From NCBI RefSeq assembly GCF_037176765.1, contig NC_090023.1, positions 26,113,366 through 26,177,365 on the forward strand: 64,000 bases of DNA, in the 5' to 3' direction. The DNA is from Anolis sagrei (lineage: Eukaryota; Chordata; Lepidosauria; Squamata; Anolidae). Of this stretch, positions 27,241-39,200 are shown one piece after another. The notes below the pieces were generated by a model. That model was given only the letters and a program-made list of their open reading frames with translations. It had not been told where the DNA came from and did no database searches. Positions within the stretch are counted from its first letter, which is position 1, and each line of letters starts with the position of its first letter. Made by a program: the position numbers and the translations under genes.

Positions 27241-30200
27241 CTTAAATAACAATACTTATCTCCCTGGGTGAGATAAGTAAATGGAGAAGTATGTGTCTGT
27301 GGAGGAGCTCAGAAGGGGCAAACAATGGGATTGAGCCTTCATTAAAGACAAGGGAAAGATGCACACAAGCACAAAGCAACACTAGCCCTCATGTGGTCAT
27401 GTTGGTAGAAACAAGACCCAAAGCAAAATAGAGTGGGACTATGATTTTCCTCGATCTAGACACTGTACTATTGATGCAGCCTAGAATTACATTGGTTGTC
27501 CCAGCTACCGCATCACACTATTGACTCATGTTCAACTTATGGTCTACTAAGTCTCCTAGATCTCTTTGACATGTACTTTACTATTTTCAAGTGACGTGTC
27601 ACCCTTCCAATCAAAATCACAAATGCCAAACACGCAAATACAGAGGGCTGATGTCACACCCCAGGCCTGAAGCCACCTATGATCATAGCAGAGTCCAGAG
27701 TATAAGCAAACAGTTTATTGCAAAAACACACAAAAGATATATAGTAAAAAAGCAGAAATAAGGTGTAGAATCCAAAAAGCCAGCAATGAATTATCTGTTT
27801 AAAAATCCAAAAGCAATACAATCCAAAAACAGTCCCAAAATGGAAAGGCAGCTTAAGTCCATATGCAAAACTTGAACAAGAATACAAAACATGACTATGG
27901 AGAACTCCCAATAGACTTAAATCCAAAACCAAGACTTGAAACCAAAGAACTCAAGCTTACTTGAAAGCCATGTAGTCTAAACTGAAATCAGAGTGCCCGT
28001 TTGCTCCTAATAAACAGACATGAAAGCATTATGTCTGCCCTGAAATTTCTACCTCCCACTAAGCCTTGTTGATCTTCGAAGCTGGCTATCTGCTTGAAAG
28101 CATGCTTCCGTGATTGGGTCAGTATCATAAGGTGCTTTCCCAGGAGAGTTTCTTATGAATTTGTCTTCACTAGACTCCTTATCTAGAGAGGATGATACCA
28201 ACTCCTGTGGCTGGCCTTGAGATTCAGAGGCAATTATATTCTCAGGCCCTGCATCAGAGCCTGCATACTAATCTGAAACGGTTTCACTTTCTTGGCCTGA
28301 ATCAGAATGAATCCCAGGAAAGCCCACAATCCCACCAGACTCTAAGTCATCAGTGAACCCATCAGCCCCTAGCTGCTGTGACTACTGCTCAGCTACAACA
28401 GCTGAGTATACTGACAATGAAAACAGAGCATGTTCAGTGGAAATTGAATGCTATTGAAGTGGATATGCAAAACCAAGAAGGACCCACCATAGACAACCTG
28501 GGACCCTCCAGACATTTTGAAAGACAACTTTCATAATTCCCATGCTGGTTGGGACCTATAGCAATTGTAGTCCAGATAAAACCAGATTTTCTGCCCTAAG
28601 TGGATAGTATAGTGCTCTGGTTGGTTGGCTGGTTGGTTGGAGCACAACACAAAAACACTATCCACTACATTATTTCATTTCAAATCCCAGTTGTACCTTT
28701 CCTGAAGACCAGAGTCGTCGTGTATATAAGAAAAAGCAAACAATAGTTGATGAAACTTTGTAGCATGGGAGTGTTCACACTGTATTTGTCAGCAAGGAAT
28801 TGGCTTGTCACCGCCGTCCCACAGATGAACAAGGAGAGTACTTGACCCAGGGCAAGCGTTTTCACCATATGCCTGCAAATGTAAAAGAAGGATATGGTTT
28901 AGTATCTCCTTTAAACCAAAGAACGTGACAATTCACAACATATGTCAAGGATGAGGTCAAAAAATACTCCTACTATTTTCCTTCATTGGTAGAAAGAACT
29001 TAAATGGAAAAGGAGTACTAAGCCAAAGGTTGGAACTTGCCGTCCTGGATCTGAAACCTGTTCTTCTGGCTCATGCTATCAACCAAGTTTAGAAACTTTC
29101 AGGATTTTTGAAGCCCAGTTATTTGGAAACTTCCAGTTGTGACCTAAAGTCAATATACCAGTCATTTAAAAATATTTAGTGGCTATATATATATATATAT
29201 GAATTCATCATCCACCTTTCTCTCCTGCCTGCAAAATATTTTTGCTTTGCCAAGTCCTTGTTTTTGTTTTTGTTGTTGCTTCAACATGCATAAACAGATC
29301 TACATTGATGCACCTATGGGAATAGTTACATAAAGCCATTAATGGTAATCAATCAATATCATTTTTTGTGTATTTAAGATTTTAAAAGCTCCTTACTATA
29401 AATCAAAAGCCAAGTGATTGTTATTGTGGTCACCAACAGCTTTCATTCCAGGCCTATGTTCCCATAACACTATAACAATTAGATTACCAAAGATGCCATG
29501 TGAATATAGCAGTATTCTGAAATAGTTAATATGTCAGTATTAAATGTATTAATATTGCACCATGAATATTAGTTTTTTGAGATAATATTAAAATCATAAG
29601 GAAATTACACTTATAAAAGGCAATTACTGAGTTCTTCTTGTAACTTTCTAGCACTTGTATAAAAAGGAAGGGAAGGGAGGAAAAAAGGAATGTGCCACAG
29701 TTCAATGCTATTGAATCTTGGGAAATATAGTTTTACAAGATCTATAGCCTTGTCAACAAATGATTGCTGGTGCCTCGCCAAACTAGAACATAGAAGTGTT
29801 TTTTTTTCTTGTGTCAGGAGCAACTTGAGAAACTGCAAACTGGTGTGAAATAATTGGCCACCTGAGAGGATTTTGCCCAGGAGATGCCAGGATGTTTTAC
29901 TATCCTGTGGGAGGCTTCTCCAGCATGAGAAGTTGGAGCTGACAGATAGGAGCTCACCCCGCTCCCCAGATTTGAACTGCCAACCTTTCAATCAGTAGTC
30001 CTGCCAGCACAAGGGCTTAACCAATTGTGCCACCGGGGGCTCCAACATGGAAGTTTAAATGGTGTCAAACTGCATTAATTCTACATTGTAGATGCACCCC
30101 AACTGGTATTTATTTTTGTACATGCTTTCATGGATACATAAACTCACTTCTTCAGATGCAGTACAGAACTATATTAAAACTTCAGGTTATAAAACATATT

Positions 30201-33200
30201 TATTTATACAGTTGTGAGTGTAGGAATTGAATGTAAGATGAACCAAAAATACACAAATATCAATAGTGTTGTTGGCTGCTTTGGATCTCTTTTTAGAGAG
30301 ATAAAGTGGGATATAAATCAATGGAATAATGGTGATGATGAGGATGTCTCCTGTTCTAAATGTTTAAAGGGCTGGGCACTGTGATACGAGTTTTTGAGAT
30401 CTTTATAGTGGATCCAATTGCATTCTATCCCACTTGCACAAGTGTATAAATTTTCCACAAAAGCTCATGCTAAAATAAAAACTAGTTTGTCTTAAAAGTG
30501 CTGTTGCATTCCTTTTTCCCCATCCTCCTTACTCCTATATATGCTGCAAGGCATGACCGCTTCTTTGAAATATTCAAGCATGGAGCAGGCAAAATCCCAA
30601 GGTCCCACATTGCAATCTTCAGCCAAAATCACTGCTTGAGGAGATCAGATGTCTTCTTCCTGTTCACGCTTCTGTTGTTTTTGGCCAGTTTTGGGAAAGA
30701 GTGTAATAGGTTCACATGACGGTTGCCATAAGTCAGAAACATCTTGAAGACATGTAACAACAGGGTGACTGGAGAATTCTGGGCTTAGAACTCACAAAGG
30801 AATGTTAACAAGTGTTGTGGTTCAGCCAGAGGCTGAAGATGAGGGGATTGTTCAGTCAGAGGTTGTGAGGAATGATGGGCTTCCCAGTGTGGGAAATGAG
30901 GGGATTTTGAATCATGATTACATCTGGGAGGATGGGTCTGTGTCTGGTCAGAAAAGGAGGCGACGGGCAGAGGCGGCCCTAGGTAATTTTCAATGGTAAG
31001 CAAACAGTATTTTGGCGCCTCCCTCCCAACAAATCACTGATATATATTTTCTGTTCATCGTGGGAGTTCTGTGTGCCATATTTGGTTCATTTCCATCACT
31101 GATGGAGTTCAGAATGCTCTTTGATTGTAGGTGAACTATACATCCCAGTAACTACAACTCACATATGTCAAGGTCTATTTCCCCCCCAAGAGCACCTCAA
31201 GAGCGCCCCTGGGCAAAATAAACTATACTGCAAATGCTTACTTTGTGTAATGGGTTGAGCCGCCCCTGGCGTTGGGGATGCTTGGGCATCTGAAGATAGG
31301 GAAGACTTTTCCCCTGGTTGTTCCTTGGCAATGGAAGATAAGGAGCTGGAAAGGAAAGATATTTCCCCTGGTAAAACACCTGAGGTCAATAGGAATATGA
31401 GACTTGTTCTCCAGGAGGAGGGTCAGATTGCAGAGGTCACAGAGACTCCGTGAAAAATCCTTGAAGCAGACCAGATGTCAAAGGCATGACTTCATGGCTT
31501 GTGGACCTTAAAGTGTTGTTTACTGAAAGGGTTAGAGCAGGCAACACTGTTACCATGTATACCTTGGAATTTTTTCTCATTCCACATTCAAGTCTAGATC
31601 CAAGATCTTTGGGAAAGTCTTGTGCTCATGTTCATAGAATCATGTTTTGGAATAAGTTCCTATGTTTCTGGTTGTGTATTTGTGTATATGTTTTGATTCC
31701 TGTTTTTTTCATATACCTTGTCACTTTTGAACAGAACTTTGATGTTTGGACAATTGCCTTTTGAAAGCATTTTCCTATTGCTTTTTGGACATTGCTTTTT
31801 TACATTGCCTTTTGTCTTTTGCCTTTTTATATTTGCTTTCTTCAATAAACTATTTAGTTAGTACTACTGGACTCTTGTGTGGTACTGGGTGCAAAGGTGA
31901 ATCCAGGCTAGATTGCAACACCAAGCTTCGCACCCAATATTTCAGTTTACCATAACCACAAGATGTGTATTTACTATGAAAATGAACTGAGACACTTTGC
32001 TGCCTGAAGTTGTCAAAGTGTAATAATGAATATATCTGGCTTGCAGGAAACGATCAATATCTATATTAATAGGTTCCAAAATGATGAACACTGTAGCAGC
32101 TATTACTAAAAATGCAACAGCACAATGTATTTTTAAGGACCAGTCTGACATAAAGGGCATCCTGTTAAAAATTGGGGGAGGCGGACAGGACATTCTATCT
32201 TTTTACAAAGTTGTAGCATATTCAAATATTGACTTCACAAATCTGTTTTCCATGTGGAAGGGGCAGCAAATGTACTTTCATAACCGATATCTCCCTCTTC
32301 GCCAATTTCTCTAATTGTGCTACCGGGATAGCTATTGATTACCACTGTTCTTATCAATTATTTATCAGCCCATAAATAAAGGCGCAATTATCTTTCCTTT
32401 CCAGAACTTGGCTGCATCTCTCTGGCCCACTTTGCGAGGCCAATTTAAGATTAATTGCTTTTGCCTCTTTCTTGGATGAGGTAATGTAAATGATGTCAGA
32501 GAGGGCTACTTGTGGTTTTGATTTATTTTGCTGACTATACACCACAAACAACTTGTTTACTTTGTCACTCTTTGTCTACACACCATAACCAAGAAAAAGG
32601 GAGAAAGCCCTAACTGACGCCGGCCTACCTTACTCAAGGGCATCTACACACCTACCAAAGTGGCTTTTAAAAGGTTAGGATTATCTCATCCATCTTTTAG
32701 TGAAGAAAAAAAACCCATGTCAATATAGGTGCTTAGTACATCAAGGTTTAGGAAACTCTTTCCACCAGACAAGCACATTCAGAGAACTGCTCAAGGACTC
32801 CTTTCCACTGTTGGCTGGTCCAAAAGCAAATGCATGGGACCCAAAATCATAGCATGGATCATCTTAAGATTCTTAAGGCCAAATAGAAGTAGTATTTCAT
32901 CAAATGAGTACAAAATCTGGGAAACCACCAAACAATATTGCCATGGGGTGCAGCCACCTGAGATCTGAATTCAACCCTAGAGCCTAAAGTTTCCTAAAAT
33001 ATGGCAGGAATTCAGTGACAGAACAATGAAATCATTTGGGCAGAACTTCCCACCAAAGGTCTCTGAACAAAGCTAGCAGTCATGAGATATGGGCCCTTTT
33101 CTACACTGCCATACAAAATCGAGATTATCAGCTTTGAACTGGATTATACGGCAGTGTAGACTCAGATAATCCAGTTCAAAGCAGATAATCTGGATTACCT

Positions 33201-36200
33201 ACTTTGATCATCTGGATTATATGGCATTGTAGAAGGGGCCAAAGAAGACAGGTTGTATTATGAAATAGAGTTTTTTGTATGTGTTTTCTTCACCTGTAGG
33301 GCCGGGCTACAGGTTAAGGTTTTAACAGCCTGTTCTAGAAGATCCTGCTGACCAGAAGATTGGCAGTTCAAGCCCGGGTCAGGGTGAGCTCCAGCCATCA
33401 GCCCAGCTTCTGCTCACCTAGCAGTTCAAAAACAACAATGTGGGTAGATAAATATTTTATTTTATTTATTTATTTGGGGTTCTTTTACCCCGCCCTTCTC
33501 ACCCCGAAGGGGACTCAGGGCGGCTTACAGAAACGAGGCACAATTTGATGCCTGCATCATAAACAATCGTACACAAAATTACAACAATTCACAGTTGACA
33601 TGCATGCATTATAACCATAAAATCAATAAAATCATTAAAACCAAATACAAACCCAGTTTCTCCTCTTACATGGTCAGCGTTTGTTAACACCTAGATCTAG
33701 TTTTTCGTTCCATTCATCCATCCTGCTGGTCTTACTTGCCTGATTGTCCGATTTAGTTGCCAGAGTGCCCAAAGGCCTGGTCCCATAACCAAGTTTTCAC
33801 CCTCCTCCTGAAGGCGAGGAGGGATGATGATGCCCTAATCTCCCCCGGGAGTGAGTTCCACAGGTGGGGGGCTACCACTGAGAAAGCCCTGCTCCTCGTC
33901 CCCACCAGCCTCACTTGTGACAGTGGTGGGGTCGAGAGCAGGGCCTCCCCAGATGATCTCAGACTCCGGGGTGGGACATAGAGGGAGATACGTTCGGACA
34001 GATACACTGGACCGGAACCGTATAGGGTTTTGTAGGTCAAAACCAACACCTTGAATTGTGCTCGGAACTGAATCGGCAGCCAGTGGAGCTGGCACAACAG
34101 GGGGGTGGTATGCTCCCTGTATGTCGCTCCGGTGAGCAATCTGGCTGCCGCTCGTTGGACTAGTTGGAGTTTCCGAACAGTCTTCAAGGGCAACCCCACG
34201 TAGAGAGCGTTGCAGTAGTCTATTCGGGATGTAACAAGAGCGTGGACCACCGTGGCCAGATCAGACTTCCCGAGGTACGGGCGCAACTGGTGCACAAGTT
34301 TTAGTTGTGCAAAAGCTCTCCCAGCCACCGCTGAGACCTGGGGTTCCAGGCTCAGCGATGAGTCCAGGATCACTCCCAAGCTGCGAACCTGCGTCTTCAG
34401 GGGGAGTGTAACCCCATCCAGCACAGGCTGTAACCCTATACCCTGTTCGGCCTTGCGACTGACCAGTAGGACCTCTGTCTTGTCTGGATTCAATTTCAAT
34501 TTGTTAGCTCTCATCCAGTCCGACACAGCAGCTAGACACCGATTCAAGGTCTGGACAGCCTCCTTGGTGACAGGTGAAAAGGAGTGACAGATCTGGATAT
34601 CATCTGCGTAGAGATAACATCTCAATCCGAAACTCCGAATGATCTCTCCCAGCGGCTTCATGTAGATGTTAAATAACATTGGGGACAGGATCGAACCCTG
34701 TGGGACTCCACACAACAACGGTTGTGGGGCCGAACAGGTGTCACCCAGTAACACCTTCTGGGACCGTCCCTCAAGAAATGACTGGAGCCACTGCAAGGCA
34801 GTACCCCCAAGACCCATGTCTATGAGGCGTCCCAGAAGGATACCGTGATCGACGGTATCGAAGGCCGCTGAGAGGTCCAGCAGAACTAACAGGGACACAC
34901 TCCCCCTGTCCAGTTCCCTGCGAAGATCATCTACCAAGGCGACCAAGGCTGTTTCCGTTCCATGTCCCGGTCTAAAGCCAGACTGTGCCGGATCAAGATA
35001 ATCAGTGTCTACCAGAAATCCCTGGAGTTGTGCCACCACCACACGTTCCAAGACTTTGCCCAAATAGGGGAGATTGGAAACTGGCCGATAGTTGTCTAAT
35101 TGAGTGGGGTACTGCTTTGGTGGGAGGTAAACGGTGCCCTGAAAGAAACATGTCAGCAAAAATCTGACCAAGAAAGGTGTCCATGGGCAACAGGTTCCTC
35201 AGCGTGGAAAGTGAAACAACAGCACCTCCCCTTGGCCAATTCAAGCAAAGTCGGATGCTGGGGATGAAAAGAGGGAAGCCTTGCCTCTGTTTATATACTG
35301 TCTGTCTCTGTCAACTGTATTACAGCATTAAATGTTTGCCATATATGTACCTGTAATCCACTCCGAGTACCCTCGGGGAGACAGAGTGGAATATAAATGA
35401 AGTATGAACTTTATAGGGTTTTCCTTGGAAGGGAATAGAGGTGTTTTTTGCCAGTTTCTTCCTCTGAAATATAACCTACAGCACCTGGAATTCATTGGTG
35501 ATCTCCCATCCAAGCTCTAACCAGGGTTGACTCTGCTTAACTTCCAAGATCAGACAGGATCTGGTGCTTTTAGGATACTTAAGCTCTTGGCTGTTGTATT
35601 TTTAAAGAGAGGGAATAACTAGAAAGTTCTCAAAACAAAAGGTGATATGGAGTGGCTTTCAAAGAATCCTTATCATTGTTCCAATATTCACATAGTACTT
35701 TCCAATAGTGACTTATGATCCTATGTCTGGGGTAAGATGAATCCACTTCAGGTTTTAAAGGAGTTCTTCAAATAGCTTCAACAATTTGGATTTCTTCCTT
35801 AAGCCTAGCCAAAATCTGAAATTGATTCAATGCCCTACTAATATAGAACTCACTTATGACCCTGCCTATTAGCACAATATTATCATTATCATTATTATAT
35901 TTATTTATACCCCAATTTTCTCTCCACAAAGGAAACTCAAAGCGCAAAGCGGTGCCAACTTGAATCTTTCAAAGATATTTTCTTAGGCAGCTTGTGTGTT
36001 TAAAAGACCTCTGGCAGGGAAAGTGTCAGTGTGATTTTAAGTGTCAGGATGTAATGAGTAAACTTCCTCATTATTTGAAAAGCATTCTGCAGCATAGTTA
36101 GTCCCAATCTCTAACCCACAAAGCACATACATTTGTTTCTTGGCTTGCAAAGTGAAGCACAAATATCTGACTGCAAGTGAATGGTTAACAGGTAGGTTAC

Positions 36201-39200
36201 TGTGAATCCAAACAATTCCTAAAACCATCATTATGTAACATGGTTTTTGTTCCTGGGTTATAAATGCCATTTCCTAATTGACTCTATCATTAAAATATGG
36301 GGAAAGTTTATTAAACTGTAAAATCTTTGTTTTTATGGGACATCCTGCAGCACATTTTGCTATAGTTTTTCAATAAACATCTTATAAAACCTCAACCATA
36401 AAACCATCCTGTCCAACCCTGTCAAGAAGCAGGAAAATCACATCCAAAGCACTCCTGACAGATGGCCATCCAGTCTCTGCTTAAAAGTTTCCAAAAAAGG
36501 AGTTTCCACCACACTCCTCTCAGCTTTCTCTTCTGATAAACTTGCCCAGCTCTTTAAGCCGCTTCTCATAAGGATTGTTCCAGAACAACTCTTGCAATCA
36601 GGAAGTTCTTCCTAATGTTCACATGGAACCTCCTTTCCTGTAGTTCAGTGGTTCCTAACCTTTTTGACCAGGGACCACTCTCCAACATTAGTACCAAAGG
36701 GTTACAAATCAGTTTTTGGTTAACTTGGGGTTTGGTTATTTGGGGTGTTGATTCAAAACATTGCATTTGCTAGACCACATCAGCTCTAGTTTCTGATACA
36801 GAACATATGCCATCCAATAGTTGCTATCTACTCACCCAGGGAAAACCATATTTAATCACCTAGAGCTGATGTGATCTTTTGTGAGTAGTCAGCCTCTCCC
36901 CTCCCAACATCCTCCTTGCCTCAGGACTATAAGAGGGTTTCACAAGACCAGTTGCTTTCGTTGCCACATGACTTCAAGGCAACAGTGTAGTAATGGTGAG
37001 GTTGCAGACCATATTATCGTTCCTGTGAACCACTGGTGGTCCACAGACCACAGGTCGGGCATCACTGCTAGAGTTTGAAGCCATTGTTCTGCGTCCTAGT
37101 CTCCAGAGCAGCAGAAAACAAGCTTGCTCCCTCCTCCCTATGACTTCCTCTCATGTATTTATACATGGCTATCATGTCTCCTCTCAGCATTCTCTTCTTC
37201 AGGCTAAACATGCCCAGCTCTTTAAGCAGCTCCTCATAGGGCTTGTTCTCAGATGCTTGATCATTTGAGTCACCCTCCTCTGGACACATTCCAGCTTGTT
37301 GACATCTCCCTTCAATTGCAGTGCCCAGAATTGGACACAGTGTGATTCCAATTGTGGTCTGACCAAAGCAGAATAGAGGAGTACTATGACTCCTTGGATC
37401 TAGATCAGTGGTTCTCAACCTTCCTAACCCCATAATACAGTTCCTCATGTTTTGATGACCCCCAACCATAAAATTATTTTTATTGCTACTTCATAACTGT
37501 AATTTAGCCTGAATTGTAATGTAAATATCTGATATGCAGGATGTAATTTCATTCACTGGACTAAATTTGACACAAATGCCCGATACGCCCACATTTGAAT
37601 ACTGGTGGGGTTGGGGGGGGGGGGTGGTTTTGTCATTTGGGAGTTGTAGTTGCTGGGATTTATAGTTCACCTACAATCAAAGACCATTCTGAACCCCACC
37701 AATGATGGAATTGAACCAAAATTGACACTCAGAACTCCCATAACCAACAGAAAATATTGGAAGGGGTTGGTGGCCACTGACCTTGAGTTTTGAAGTTATG
37801 CTTCTCCTACATCCAGAGAGAACTGTGGACTCAATGATGGATCTGGACCAAACTTGGCATGGTCTTTGGTGACCCCTCTGACACTCCCTCGTGACCCCCC
37901 CCCCCCAGGGGGCCTGATCCCCAGGTTGAGAAACGTTGATCACTAGATTCCTATTTTTGCAGGCCAAAATCCCATTGGCTTTTTTTGCCGCCGTATGACA
38001 TTGTTGGCTCATGTATAACATGTTTTCCACGAGGACTCAAAGATCTTTTTCACATGTACTGCTGTCGAGCCAGGCATCATCCCCCATTCTGTATCTTTGC
38101 ATTTTTTTTTCTGCCTAAGTGGAGTATCTTGCATTTGTCCCTGCTGAACTTCATTTTGTTAGTTCTCTCTAATCTGTTCAGATCATTTTGAATTCTGTTC
38201 CTGTCTTCTGGGGTATTGGCTATCCCTCCCAATTTGGTGTCGTCCAATCCAATATAGTTTGTGGCATCCACAAAAAAACAAAGTTTCTGGAGTATAGCAA
38301 CTACTTGCAAAGTAAGTACTGCACATTTAAACAGGAAATAATCTTTTCAACCCAGGAATAGGAAAAAAAATCCCAATTTTATTACATAGTTTAGGAGTCC
38401 AAAGAAGAGAGATCCATCAATTCTAGAGCTTTTAAATGCCACTTTGCTCTTGTTAGCAGGCCACAACCTTCAAAACTAGTATGAACAACTCTGTAACCTT
38501 TATAGGAACCACACTTGTGCCATGGTGCAAAATGGTGGTATTGTGAGGAAAGGAGTTGTCCTTCTGCCGGACTATGGTCTGATAACTTTGTAAGATTAGC
38601 ACTGCAAGTTTCTTCAGGCAGAATGATATCAGGGAAGGAACTTGGCAGCCAGTTTGGAAGAAGAATTTCCTTCGCCATCAGTTTTGCAACTTAGGCGACA
38701 ACAGAGACAGAGCAATGATACTGCTAGTAATTCCCATCCAAAAATCTGTGTAAGCACTTTTAGAGACCTCTTGTCATTGTCTACACCAGCAATATAATTC
38801 GGCTAAAATTCAAGGGTAGGATGCATTCTAATCCTTTCCTCGACCCCTTTGCAATTTGGATTCATTTTGCATTGGACAGAAGACGTGAACGTATGCTCAC
38901 TTACCCCTCCCTCGATTCTCCCCCAAATTTATCCTCCCATTAGATCAGAAGCCAATTGATTTCTCATCCAGATCCTCGCAATCCACTCATAAAGGTTTAT
39001 TTTTCAAAATAATTTTTCAGATCCTTCACAAATGAATGTTCCCCTGATCAGTTCAAATGCCAAATGTTTACTCCTACTGACCCACCCCATTTATCCATCT
39101 TCTCCATATTGCCAAAACCATTACATTTGCCCATCTTCTTGCATATACATTTCCCATCCAAATAGTCCCAAATCAATTTCCATGCAATTAAACCTCGCTC

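Larger units (their letters stand above)
36386..38300 (-). mobile_element. CR1 LINE, interrupted by two hAT elements
   Basis: CR1 ORF2 C-terminal coding and 3' end on the minus strand, from the terminus near 36386 up to 38300 ([20 protein letters not shown], near 38120-38190). Two hAT insertions (36646-37067 and 37406-37938) split it. It is 5' truncated with frameshifts. Confidence 0.8.

Noticed and set aside
35406-35580. Possible 5S rRNA gene
   Set aside because: Too diverged, partial, and continuous with a SINE body. Also rejected at 19490-19685.
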